In this document: piece after piece, positions 35,901 through 49,000 of the stretch | Layout of the letters: every line of letters begins with the position of its first letter | Numbering within the stretch: the first letter of the stretch is position 1 | Assembly (NCBI RefSeq): GCF_028389875.1 | Contig: NC_084667.1 | Span: forward strand, 65,016,570-65,080,569 | Direction: 5' to 3' | DNA length: 64,000 nt | Origin: Rhea pennata | Lineage: Eukaryota; Chordata; Aves; Rheiformes; Rheidae | Position numbers and translations under genes: made by a program | The notes under the pieces: model-generated | The model's database searches: none | Seen by the model: the letters and a program-made list of their open reading frames with translations, nothing else | Told to the model about the DNA's origin: nothing

Positions 35901-38601
35901 GAGGTGAGAGAGGGCTGTATTTTAGCAACAGACATGAGAAATAACCAACTAAACTTTTCTTTGCTAGATCTCGTTTGAAAATCTATTTTCATCTCTTAGC
36001 AAATTTTTAATTTCCCACCCTGACACCCAATCCCAAGCAACACAGAGAATAAATCTGTTTTAATACAAACCAACACATACAGCTTCAGTATCTTCTGTAG
36101 TGAACTGTGTGTTACACAGCAGCAATATTAGAATCTTTCGGGTAACATGCTTTTTGAAAAGAAATGTGCACCTATTTTGCACAGTATTTTCATAAATTGC
36201 ATGGCGAGAATTGCTTCTTACAATAAACAAACAGAATTGTATTTGAAATTTGCTCCACAGTGATATTTTTTGGCGTTGCCTTTGTGAAAAATGATTCGGG
36301 CTAGCTTCTAAGCCAGCTTTTGAATGTGAAGAAACCCGCAGTTTAAATATTAACCAATAGAAAACTTGCCTATCTGGCTTTTCAGTTTTCCAGCATCAGC
36401 AGACACAAGACAGCCCGGTCTGGAGTTTATGATACAAGTCCAATAGCTGTTAACAAGGTTTGAAACTCTCCTTATCCATCTCATTAGCTCAAGCAAGCCA
36501 GAGCAGTCGTTACGTCCTAAGCTACCAAGACACAGATCAGACTGCTTCTGGTTTGGGTTAGTTTCTCTGATTTCCTATTCCCAATGTTTAAGCCTTAATT
36601 GTGAATGATACCTCTGGATAACCTGCTCAGGACAACTGAAATATCTGACAAATCAGGCCACTCTGAATATATTTTAGGTATGATGCAAGGCAGCAGTAGC
36701 AGCACAGAGGTTTTAGGTTTTATTCCAAACTCCAGCATGTTCTGGGAATAGCAGACTGCAGTTTATGATGCTTGTCTCAGGTACCATTTCAAATATGAGC
36801 TTTCTTTATCGAGAGGAACAACCCCCTCAAAAGCACAAATGGTGTCTACAAGCAGAAAACTTAGAAGGGCTAATGGCAATTAAAATTTTTTATTTTCAAA
36901 TACAACTTGTAATTTGTACATGGTAAGAAATGGCCATCACCATGTGAACGATTGGTCTGTGCAAAATAAGGCTATCCTTTAAATCCAGTTTTCCTGCACA
37001 GGGACTTTTTCCAAACGTTACTGGAGGTAGGGGTTTTGGTTTTGTTTTTAAATGTACAGTAATTAGCAAAAAAAAACCAAAACCATGACTCAAGCCAAAC
37101 CCTTAAAAAAACAAACAAACAAAAAATAATAGTAAGGCAAATCTGAATAGTACGCTCAGCTACAGAAGAGCGGATTCACCGAGTTCATCCTTTTCCATAG
37201 ATTACATAGCTTCTTCCACAAGTCAACTAACATCTTTTTTCAAAGTGAAAAAAAACAACAGATTCATAGAACTGGGCTATATAATCACACTGAACAAGAA
37301 AGCCTTGACAATGTAATTACTGAATTGATGAGTTTGGGAAAACCTATGTAAACCCAATTAAAAAAAAAAAAAAAAAAAAAAGACAGACAGAAAGAGGGAG
37401 AGAGAGAATGAGGGAGAAGTCCCTTCCCCGCTGCTTTGATTTTGGAGGTAAAAAAAATCCCCAATAATTTAACTCATGTAAGTTTAGAGAAAATGAGAGC
37501 AGCTAAAAAAAATGGATACCATACACCTTGAAATTTATTTCCAAGACCAAAAACCAAGGATTGAAGCATTTTAGAACACTGAAGCAAAGCAAACTGAAAA
37601 AGAATTGTTCCAACTATTTTAAAATAGCTGTTTTTCAGAGCTTCTAGCTATAATTTTGATTAAATAAAATCATCACCAATTTACATTAATTTTCTATATC
37701 TTCTTTTAAAAGAAGTCCCTCAATCTTTTGGAAAAAAAAAGTGCATCCAAAACCAGCAGATTTACTGGTGACATCAGGTTCTCTTTTAGCAGCTACTCAA
37801 GTTTTTCAAAATAGCTTACACTTCTTGCTGTAAGAAAAGAAGGGCCTTCAAAACCCTTGTCTGGGAGAAGTATCCAAATTATAAAAATCTGAAATAATTT
37901 ATTATCAAATCCGGAATTTAAATAAAAGCAGAATTTTTTTTTGCAAAGACAATCGAAGAAAGTAAAAGAATAAAAGCATGCACTCCAAACTTAGAGGTGA
38001 AGACAAATATACTTATCTATACAGGCACTGGCAGACGCGATTTAATTGTTACTGTTACTCATTGTAACACACACCCCACCCTACAATACATTTTTTCATT
38101 CACTAATCACTGAGGTACCAATATTTAAGAATGGAAAATTCAATATTGAAAAATAAAACCTAAAATTGAAGCCTTTTTCCAGAAAACTATGGCAATTTTT
38201 TGTATGAAATGTTAGTATACTTATAGAATTTTACAATCTACATTGGCTTTTTTTCTGGAACCAAAAGTCGTGTTCCACATACAGGTTCTTTGATAAAATG
38301 TTCACTGTGTATGTAATACAGTCAGTAGACTTGCAAATGAATGAACGTATCTTGGCTATCAACTGGCACATCTTGCTGGTACCAAAAGAACTTGAAGTTT
38401 GAACCAATCTGTTTTAATTCTGAACAAATGCGCCATGCCAAAGTGCAACAAATATGTGCGACACTCAATGAGACACTGATAGGTAAGAGCTGCATGGAAA
38501 TTACTAAGTCCACTTGCAAAGCAATTTTGTACAAATTGCATTGCATGCAAAGGACAACTCTGCGCTGTTGGGAAGTCAATCGCTTGATGTGACGGTTTCT
38601 T
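33000..38601 (-). other. NAA30: NAA30 3' UTR and flank, far end uncertain
   Basis: The AT-rich sequence after the NAA30 stop codon (stop at 38602-38604) has no open frame of note. NAA30 messages have long 3' UTRs in other vertebrates, as I recall. Minus-strand AATAAA hexamers (TTTATT on +) occur at 37898-37903, 37534-37539, 36889-36894, 36718-36723, 35427-35432, 33554-33559 and 33269-33274; I cannot tell which are used. An A22 run followed by GA-rich DNA lies at 37360-37414. A stretch at about 33.96-34.15 kb resembles a degraded interspersed repeat, but weakly. Confidence 0.45.
37360..37414. repeat. A22 plus GACA/GA purine tract
   Basis: On the + strand, A22 is followed by GACAGACAG and GAGAGAGAG units, giving an all-but-pure purine tract in the likely NAA30 3' UTR. 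Confidence 0.8.
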
Positions 38602-38739
38602 TTAACGCAGCCATAGTTTAAGACGCAGTGCATCAACTCCATTTAAATAGTATCTGAACAGCCTCTTGTCTCGCACAAAACCAAGGTTTTCATAAAGTTT
38701 CAAAGCAGACTTATTTGTGATTTCTGTTTCCAAAACAAC
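38602..38739 (-). CDS. NAA30: NAA30 coding exon 4 (last)
   Basis: Read on the - strand from acceptor CCTTGAAG|GTT at 38739 to stop TAA at 38604-38602. It encodes residues 367-411: [20 protein letters not shown], then [16 protein letters not shown] and ALRLKLWLR. This is the last part of the GNAT fold and holds the candidate catalytic E370 and Y382. I see no difference from the human sequence that I recall. Confidence 0.97.
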   Translation of the reverse strand, partial: VVLETEITNKSALKLYENLGFVRDKRLFRYYLNGVDALRLKLWLR

Positions 38740-41700
38740 CTTCAAGGGAAAAAAAAAAGAGACAGAACATGTCATATTAGGAAGCAGTTGTGTATTCTTC
38801 AGATTACATGACTACTGAACAAAACTGTAAAGTTTTTATTTAAAGGTACACTTACTAGCAATGAATGGAATTAATTTTTCCTTGTCCTAGCTTGTTCAAG
38901 CAATCCCTATCTACCCCCACATTTAGAAATACAATTTAACAGTTATTCAACAATAGTACTTGTAAGCAAGTCTAACCGATATCGAGATTTTAACTTTTTG
39001 CTGTAAATACTTTTGCAGCTAATTAACTAATATCTAAAAAATAATCTGAATAACCTAGCATCCAATTCATAAAACATTGTCAATTTTGTGTGAGCAACTC
39101 AACTTCCTTATGTACAAGAATTTAGCAGAAAATTGATTTTGCTTAGTCACTGAGTAGCTTTTTACTTCATAATTTAATAGATTTAGACCTAGACACAAAC
39201 TTCAGTATTCTGTGACCAGATGTCAGAAGAAACATTTGTAGTATTTGTGCTCCACAGAAGTAACCCAAATGCAAATCAGAGCGCACGTTACATAGATCCC
39301 AGACTCAGAAAGTCCAACACTGGGCTCCTTGGGTGGCACACACCAAGCTTTCAGAGCCAAGGGCTATCCCCCATCTGTGAGAGATTATGAACAAAAAAGG
39401 AGCTCAAAACACCTGCCTAAGAAATAATTAATTCTGGTGAGGAAAGAAAGGACATGTAATTAAATTTGAAGTAATACACTGGTTTAAGAAGATTAAGGAG
39501 TGTTGGCATTTACTGTTTCCAGCTAGTCTTGCAAAAGCTAGGAAGAAATAGCTACTAGTAGCTTTTTCCTGTTCCCCCCCCCCCTTTTTTTTTTTTTTTC
39601 TTTTTTTCTTTTTTTTTCCCCTGTGTTGATAAGACCCCAGCCACAGGAAGATCTGTCCTAAACAGCTCAGCTCAAACCTAATTGTAGTCCAAGCTAAGCA
39701 AGGGGTCAAAAGTGCCCCAGAAGTCTCAAGTATAGGCAAGAAAATTACACTGGCATTAACAACAAACATAAAACTGCCGGAATACACCTCTGAGTATTTT
39801 TTTTTTTCCCTCTTTTCTCCAAATGCACTGAACCAAGGTCCGGTGTACGGCTGAGCCATCTACCCATTCCAAATGATAATAAAATAATAATAATAATAAT
39901 AATAAATAATAAAAGTTTTGTCTAGTGTTGTCCAACATACCTTTAAAGATTCTGCTATTAGAGACAGGTCATGGTTACTCAAGAACACCAGATAAACTAA
40001 TAAGCTGCCAAGACAACATAATTTCACAATCTTGTACATTTACATATTAAAGAAGAGCTGATGAACAGTGTAGAAAGACCACGTAATGAAATCACAACCT
40101 ATGTAATTTTTGCAGCCATCAACAGTTATTTCTAAACTATTGTTTGATATGCATTGTGTGTAGTTAGAACCATCTACACCAAAATCCTTAAAAACAAACA
40201 CCCCCCCCCCCAAACAAAACAACCTGCTCACATCTACCTCACCCTCAAAATCCAGGGCTCCTTTCCCTTCCAACAAAAAGTAGTAAAATTAGAGAACACT
40301 CAGGAATAAAATATTAATCTCTATTTCTGTACACCAGTTTAAGCCTTATAGAGTCTGTGGCCCCAGAACCACCAGACATGTATTTCCATTCCCCCTCATC
40401 TGTTTTGCCAGCTCACTGGACTTGTTGTTGAGCCACTTCAAAAAGCAACCTGGGCAGAAAACTACTGATTTTGCTTTCCATCAGGTTTATTTTCTGCAGC
40501 CTGAGGAGTGTCTAAGCCAGCATCAGAAAGGGAAGCAGCCAGCAGTTAGACTGGTTACCTTCAATAAGATCCAACTATCCATTTTACATGTATATTTGAC
40601 CATTACTCAAGTTTCAAGTCACTCTGACCACATTCCAATGGAAAATTCTGCCCTAGCTTCTCAACATACAAATGTAAAAAGAACAGTAAATTCAGGGCTA
40701 ACCACCAACAGATAACATACACTAAGGGCAAATATAATTTGGAGTAATCTGTTTTTCTAAAAGCAACTAGAATTCATGCATTAAAATATTAATAGCCAGA
40801 ATTCTTAAATTACAGCAGGTCAGTATGTTGTACCGGTATTCTTGAGACAACTTAATTCGATTCTTAGTCTTATGGGAAGAATCAGAGATTGAATTTCTCT
40901 TTTCTTAAATATATGCTCGCACCTTACTGGAACTATTATCAGGTCCTGTGACTTGATCAATTACTATCAATTATAATCTTTTAAAATGAATAAATATCAA
41001 TTTGTGACCAATTATGGAAGCGCAATAGTTCTCCTGAACTGTTTGCTATCTTCTATATAGTTATGCAAGTTGTATAACTGTTAAACTCAAATCAAAACAA
41101 AGCATTATGCCAGTCAGAAAATCTGACCCATGTAAGAACTACAATGCAGGAGACTTATTTGAACTGTGGCAACAAACAGCATTCTCTCTCATAAATGTTT
41201 AGTAACCTGGTAGAGTGATACAACATGTCTGCATCAACTGCAAGCATGCCTTGCAATGCTAAGGGGGGGGTCCAACACTGCAGATCACTGAATTTAGGGG
41301 AGTGGTTAAATGTTGAAATTCAGGTTTGCTGGAATCCCAGTACTTGAGTAAATGCTCATCTTGAAAGCTAATGAAATAGATGTGCTCTGGTATTTCTTAG
41401 AGAGAAAGACTTAATAAATGATAAATAATTCCCTGACCTAAACATACTGTGCATATGATCTCACGAAGGGTTAAAAACACGGCCATACTAGAAGGAACAG
41501 AATGATCCTATAGGAATTCATTCTAGGAATGACAAAAGTTGTTTTTTTAAACAGTGACTCCTGGTGACTGAGAAAGCATAGCTAAGACTACTTTTGCTAT
41601 CTGTTTTCTTTTCTATTTTAAATGATGCTCATCATCAGGAGGAAAAAAGCCTCACATCCTATTTCATGTTTTTTATGAATAAGAACATAGAAGCACATAG

Positions 41701-43019
41701 AAAAAGATTAAGTGATTAGGACATGGCCATGTCCACCAATTCCTGGTAGAAACAAAAATCCGAACTCTCCTTAAACTGTGATCCTAACATCAAAGTACCT
41801 CAACATCCTTAGTAACTACATATTCTTTGAGAAAGTAATTCTGTCATAATTTGGATCGCTTACTATCAATCCACTGTATTGCTGAAAAATAGGTTAGTTA
41901 ACTAGAGTTAAACAACGAGGATGGCAATTCAACCTGCTTGAATAGAGAGACTTGTAACTGAAGAATATTTCTGTACCTAATAATGGAGCCCAGTCTTATT
42001 TTATCTAGGTTTCATTAGCTTGATTCTGTGAAGAATCTGTGAAGATTGGGTTTAACAGCATTTTCTGCAGTTGTATCCTTCTGAAAACTGCGTTTCCTCC
42101 TGCATCCGAAATTTCATAAGCCTAACATTTATCTCTAGTATCTTTAATTGGGTTTTAGAAACAAGGAATCTTCTTCTATAGTAAGAGCAAAGATGTTTTC
42201 TGTTATATACTCATACATACCTAGAAATTATTCATAAATGGGGAATAAAAAAAAGAAGGACAAGCTTTCTTGCTCAGTTCAAACTTTGAACAAACTCAAG
42301 CTTAGAAACCAAGTCATGGAATAGAGCCAAATTAAATAAACAAAAGAAGAAAAAATTCTTTCAGCACTGACAGAACAAGTTGTTATTCTTACAAATACGT
42401 TTGGCAGATGAACAGAATCAAGTTACGGGTGCCTGTCTAGTATCTTTAATCAGTTTAACAGTCTAAAGTTTTAAAGAAAGATAGTACCTGAAATAATTGC
42501 TTAATATATTAAATTATCTGTAGATTATGAATAAATTAAGATGTCAACTGTTCGATAATTTTTAAATAGAATTGTATAACAGTAATGCATGTAATTAAAA
42601 AAAATGTGGTACTGAATTAAAATGACACACCTGCTGGCATTGTTAAAGAGACCATTTCATTTTTAACATGTCATAGCCATAATCTATCATGAACACTTTA
42701 AAGCTTCAATAGAAATTTTTGTAAGTTGCAATTCCATTTCACATTCTGCATTTTGCTTTAAAAATGCTTTAGCATTTGCACTTAAAGTCTTCCTTTGATC
42801 AGCTAGCAGTTACATGGTATCGCAGTGATGTAACATGTGGTGTTGAAGATTTGCATAGCAGATTACCTGCAGTCTCATTACAGATGGGAAACTTATATGA
42901 ACAATCCTACATGATTTCACTGATCCTACATGAAAAATGAACCATTCTCCTGAGTTTAAGGAATGTAACAATTCTACATGAAGGTCTTAACAACTTTTCA
43001 AAATTGCTTCTCTAAAAAA

Positions 43020-43054
<35 letters not shown>

Positions 43055-46000
43055 AACACACACACACAAGCAAAAGTACAAGAGACGGTCAGGTTCCCAA
43101 CTTGCTAAATTTAGCACTTACTCTGTTTTCTACACTAAGAAAAGAACAAAAAACAAACAAAAGAAAAACCTTCCTTCAAAACTTTGGAAATACGAGAGAA
43201 AAGTATTCACCCTCACCTGTTTGTTTAAATACTAAATCAGGACACTGCATTAGGTAGCTCACATTTACTGTACAATCAGGAAAACTATTCTAAATCACTG
43301 TGACTAATGAAAGTACAGCCTAATACAACCTTGCAAATCATTAGTTCACTATCCCAAGTGTCAGAATTCATTAACATCCAACGCCTGAGAAACTCGCCAA
43401 GGTCAAAATTGAAGATCCCTCAAGTTTTGTAACATCATATTCAGAAACTCCAGCTTAACGCATGCTGTTGAACACTTTCTTCAGGCTTGAAGGTTATTTC
43501 TAGTTCAACCACCCACCCCAAACGTCAGATTGTCCCTCTCCTCTCAGTTCTAACATAGCCCACGACCACCTCCAGGCCTCCCTTGCACAATGATTCCATC
43601 CCAGCTAATTCACCTCTTCCCTTACCCTCCCCAAATCCTCAAGCCAGGAAGCAACCTCTGGCTGGCAGTATTTTGCCTCTCAGCTTTGAAGCACGGCACA
43701 CAGCATAAGCTACCTCATAAGCAGGTGGCTGAGTGCAGAAATTCACACGGTAAAATCACTTGCTCCCTGGGACTGGCTTAGTGTGTTCCCATCAAACGAG
43801 CTTTGGGGAAGAAAACCAAACCAAACCACCCTTCCACAGCCCCCCCCCCCCCACACACACACACCCTGACAGGAACTTTAATCACCAAATGCTTTATCAA
43901 ATTTTGAAATGCCAGCACATCACTAATAATTTTCAAAGATTTTCATCTATGGTGTTGCACAAACCCCCTTTTTTTCCAGAAGTCAATTTTCATACCCTTA
44001 AAGTCTTTGAAAAGTACTACAGCACTTTGAAAAACGTTATACTGAAATAAACATTTATCAGATTGTATGTCACAAATTATTCAGAATTGAATACCTATTG
44101 CATCTTCCCATAATAAGATTGAAGGAAAGTTTCCAAGCAGCCTTCAAAAGTGTTTTAACTACACCTACAGATACCTATTCATGTGTTAATAATCATATTC
44201 TGAGCAAGTTTCACAAAAATAATATTTTTCAATTGCAGCCCATTTTATTTCAAGTACCAGCATCTTGTTTCATCCTGCTACTGATTTATTAGAGGATGCA
44301 GAAGAAAAAAAAACAAGAGCAGAGATAATTTAGCTATGTACAAACCTCACAGACACAAGCTACTGTGATGCACTGCTTCGTATCTGGTCAGCTAGGCATC
44401 AATCACATCGCTAGAAACTGCTCTCCCAACAACTGTTGTAAAATCTGGTGAGGTCAAAAGTCCGTCAGCGAGAGTCTTAAGTAACGGCTAGGTAGATTTT
44501 TCAAATGCTGATCATGACCAAAAATTTTTCTGCAGTCCATTGGGAGGTTCAAGTCGCCAACATTGTTATTGTTGTACCACATATGCCTAAACTTTGTGGC
44601 AAAGAATAAAAGAAAACCTGAAGACATTTGCTGTTTGGCTGCAGATAACCTCTATTTTGTGTTGTTCTTTTTTTCTGTTTCTCAAATTGGTATTGAAATG
44701 CCTCTGATGACCAGTGTAAGAAGCCAGAAACACACTCTGTTTGTGCTCCAAGCTGCCTGGACATATGAGGCTTCATCTCAAAATTTTAACAGTGCCAGCA
44801 GAATCTAAGCTCAGGCAAAAGCTCCCCCAAAAGCAGGGCATACTTAGTTCAGAATCATCATCCCACAAAAACAGTTACACAGTTTCCAAATTGAAATATG
44901 CCTGCCCTCGTCCAGCACACACTTCAAGAAGCTTGGATTGAGGTATATTTGATTAAATAGGGATAGCACTGGTCTTTGAAAAATGCCCTACAAATTTAGT
45001 ATAAAGCTTTTATACAGCACCACAGATGAAAATCTATGACTATGACTTAATGAGGTCTTAGTGAACAGTAGCCTGCAGTCCCTATCACATTTATTTCATT
45101 TTTACAAAGACATAAAACAGTAAGAGCAGCTCTTGGGCTCATGTTAAAGCAGTGGAAAAAAGAACAGGGGAGATCATTATGTGTATACCAGTTAGATGGT
45201 TCAATTTAGAAATGAAGTTATATGAGAAGTAGTACACATACACATGCATACATAATGAGGTTTTACAACTGGTGGCTGGGGACAGAAAAATCTAGTTCCA
45301 CTATCAACTTCTCTAATGATAGTAGGCACTTCTCTGCATCTCAGTTCTCTTGTCGTAATGTTAAGATAACAGTACTTACAGTGATATTCTTCAGTTTAAA
45401 ATCTTGGATACTTAACAATGGCAAATGATTTCAAGATCACAAAAGAAAGCAATGGGGAAGAAACCCTTTTCTCCATTAATTCATGGTAGCAAGTAGTAAA
45501 ATGGGTTAGGGTAAAGTGTATTACTTATGATGATACAAGTATAAAGACCACACAAGATAAAACAAAGAACTTAGAGAACAAGCATAGAAGTATCAAACTG
45601 CACTACACTGCCTGAGTACAACCTAGGTTACAGAAAAGACATCCGTAAATGGAGGTATGAAGGGATCTGGAGGGAAGAATAAACATCTCAAACTACTTCC
45701 TGAAGTTAGAACACATACAGGGATTCTGCAGAATGGATATCTCAACTAATGGGAAAATAAACAAAGTAGAGTATGTGCCAAGAAGCCTTGTGACAAAAAT
45801 TGTAGTTTTGCATGAAAAACTTCACCACACCATAGTATGATAATTGAGGGAGTAATTTAAACAGGAAAACAAAGAGATCAAAGGATCACCAAGTATAACA
45901 CATTGAAGTGACACCATTCATTTATTAGAAAGAAGTTAACAATTCCATTGTACCAAGCAGATGAAAGAGTTAAAGGAATAGATAACTGGATTAGGGAGAA

Positions 46001-49000
46001 TGGATGTAAGGAGAGTTTCTCACAAGTTAAATGTGGCACATTAAGATAGTTGCTTCATATATACTCTCCTCCAACCCTCTCAAAAAAAAGTAGGGACTGT
46101 AATGCAGTAGGAGGAGAGACTAATAATATATAGGTCAGAGAAAGTTTAAAAATGACTGAATCATCAGTAGAAGAAGTTTACACTAACATGCTAAATCATT
46201 ATACAGTTCTGTCAGTGCTATCTAATATGCCTATGCACTGCCTTAGGACTTGCTGAGATGACATAATCTGATGACTTGCTGTGATAAAATCATATTCTGC
46301 AGTATTATAGCACTATTCCAGTATCATCTCGTATTCTGGAAGTATCACATACAACATGCAAGTTACACTGGTTCAATTGCATCTTTGAACTGGAGTCTTT
46401 ACAGGAGAATGTGCCTGCTCCTGAAGGCTGATGTAGCTTTGCAAAGCAAAACAAAACCTGAAGCACTGAATTTGAACACTTATGACAAATTTAGAAAATC
46501 CTTCTATTTGTGCTATATAGTTTTTTTTTTTTGAGGTTATCTTTTCTTTATAATAGACAGAAGAGCTGCTTACCAATATGATTTCCACCAAAAAACCTTG
46601 TAGGACTAAAGAAAAACCTGTAAAACAAATCTACGTATAGGAGAACACAAACCATTTACATTATATCTCAAACAAGTTTTTGATTATAAAAATCTTACCT
46701 CATCACAATCTCCTTCAACCATAGCATAAATAGCTTTCTTAACCAAGTTTGTACCTGAAATTTAGATTTGAATATGTGTCAACACAGTTGCAATGCAAAA
46801 GATACTTATTTATACAAAGCTAGTAATTGGGCTATACATATGACAACACCTAGGGGAGGAGAGAAAAAAAAAATTTGCATTCAAGTTGCAGTCTCAAGTT
46901 TGAACATTAAAATCACCAGCAGAGCTATCCAGAGACTCGAGCCTGAATGCAAGATTCTTTTAATGCAAGGATATTAAAACCAGGCTTCTATGTTTAATAT
47001 AGTGTTATATATAGCCTTCCAAGATGTGATTCATTCCTTTTTGTTGCATTTAAAGTCAAACTGTTGGCATGTACTTGAAGAACATTCATCTTCCAAGGGA
47101 ATTTCCTCTTACTAAAATAAATACTTCTATTAGTAACAGAACTTATGAAACCACTTTTCTTGTGGCTCCCTCCCATTTGGTTTTGAAGGTATCTGACAGT
47201 ATGGTTGAAGCCCATCCCTTCCCCTCAGTCGAGCATTAATTTAATTCTTTATCAGTATTTTTCATCCATTTCACAACAGATCTACAAACGTAATATCCCT
47301 ACCTGTCTGTAGAATTGGGGTGAAATTGAAAGTTGATTTCAAAGTTATTAGTGGAAAAAACTGCTGTTCAGTGAAATTGCATAAATCTCACTTCCATAAG
47401 AAGGCTAAGGAAAAGGAAAAAAAACCCCAAGGAATCTAGAGATTGTTTTAAAGATTTCTCAAAATTTTATCAATTAAGATTTTTATTTCAACATATGATA
47501 AAACCATACTATATATAAAACAAGTCTTCAGATTAATACTACGTACTTTAAAGAGTAAGGTAGTGAAAGCAGGGAAAGAATCAACATTTATACTATGTTA
47601 AAGTAAGCAAAACTTTAAATATAAATTCTATTTATATAATTCTAAAATTATGAATTGACTAAAGAGAGGGAGAAACCTTGCAGAGATATTCACAAGAACA
47701 GCATTTGTTCTTATTTACTTATGAATCCAAACACCTGCAATTAAATTATGGCAGGCTCCTTCATGACTCAGCTAAAGAGAAAGGAAAGCGCTATTTCTCT
47801 GTCTTCTTCCCTCTGCTCCACTAGCAAAATCTCAAATGGCTTCCGAACTGTATTGCAAAAAAAAAAAATTCCCACATGCTTGACTAGTCATGATAATAAT
47901 TAGCGCTACTAGTGGTTTTTTCTGTTTTTGTTTTTTGAAGAGGAGAACAAACACACTAGTAGCATTCTCTAACATATCCCCTATTTTTCCATTGCAAGTC
48001 TGCCTTTAATTATAGAGTATGAACACTTGAGTGTGAGTGGTGAAGCACACTTCCAGCCTTTAAAGCTGACATTTACATTTTAAGCTAAAATATATGTATG
48101 TATCTTAGAAAATGAAGGAAACTTCACAATAACCAACTCAAAAGAACAGATCTTTAATCAAGTCAAAGATAAGTGGGGGTTGGAAGGAAAAGCAAAAACA
48201 AAAAAACCCACCTACAAAACACCACCTCGTGTTCAGGCAAAACTGACTAACAAAGGAGAGTAAACCACCTGCCAATAGTGGTTTCCTTCACCAAGTAACT
48301 TCTGAGTAAAACACTTTTCAGTTTTGGTCATTCAAGAATTAATACACAACTAATCTTTTTGCAGGTTATACATAGTTCATTGCTGTAATAATCTTCTTTA
48401 TTAGCATAACTGACAGGGAAAAGCCAGAGGATAAATTCACTGAAAATAAATGGCCTGAACACTTCATGGAAATAAAATGATGAGGGCACATATAAGGATG
48501 CAAAATAATTCCTGTACTTATTTGGTATTGATAATTTGCAGAGGTAAGGGATTGCTGATGGCCTCTCTTTTCATCCTGATCACATCCGAGATGTAAATCT
48601 GACATGGCATGAACATTCCAGGTTATAATTAAAAACCAAATCAAACCAAAAAACGTACCACGCTGAGGAGCATGCGTCAGAGCAAGGCAGGGATGACAGT
48701 GAGTGACAACAGACAAACCACCAAATTTAGCAGTCTACTTTTGCATAAATCTTTATTACAGCTACCCCAACAAACTATAGGATTTGTAAGTTTTTTTTTT
48801 TTTTTTTTAAACAAAAAGCTATTCTTACCAATTCCTTTTCTTCTGTATTTGGAATCCACTGCTAACATGGCTATATAACCTCTGCGGAACATCTTTTTGT
48901 GCATATCCAGCTTGCAGACGATGGCACCTACACACTCCTCACCTACCATGGCCTTAAAGACAAACATATATGCATGCATTCTCAGTTTTTGATTTACAAT

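Larger units (their letters stand above)
38740..46698 (-). other. NAA30: NAA30 intron 3
   Basis: About 8 kb from donor GTAAGA (46698 downwards) to acceptor TTGAAG. It contains C11T15 and further T runs (39574-39621), (AAT)n (about 39876-39913) and (AAAT)n with (CA)n (43014-43068). Short open frames here have no recognisable content. Confidence 0.9.
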
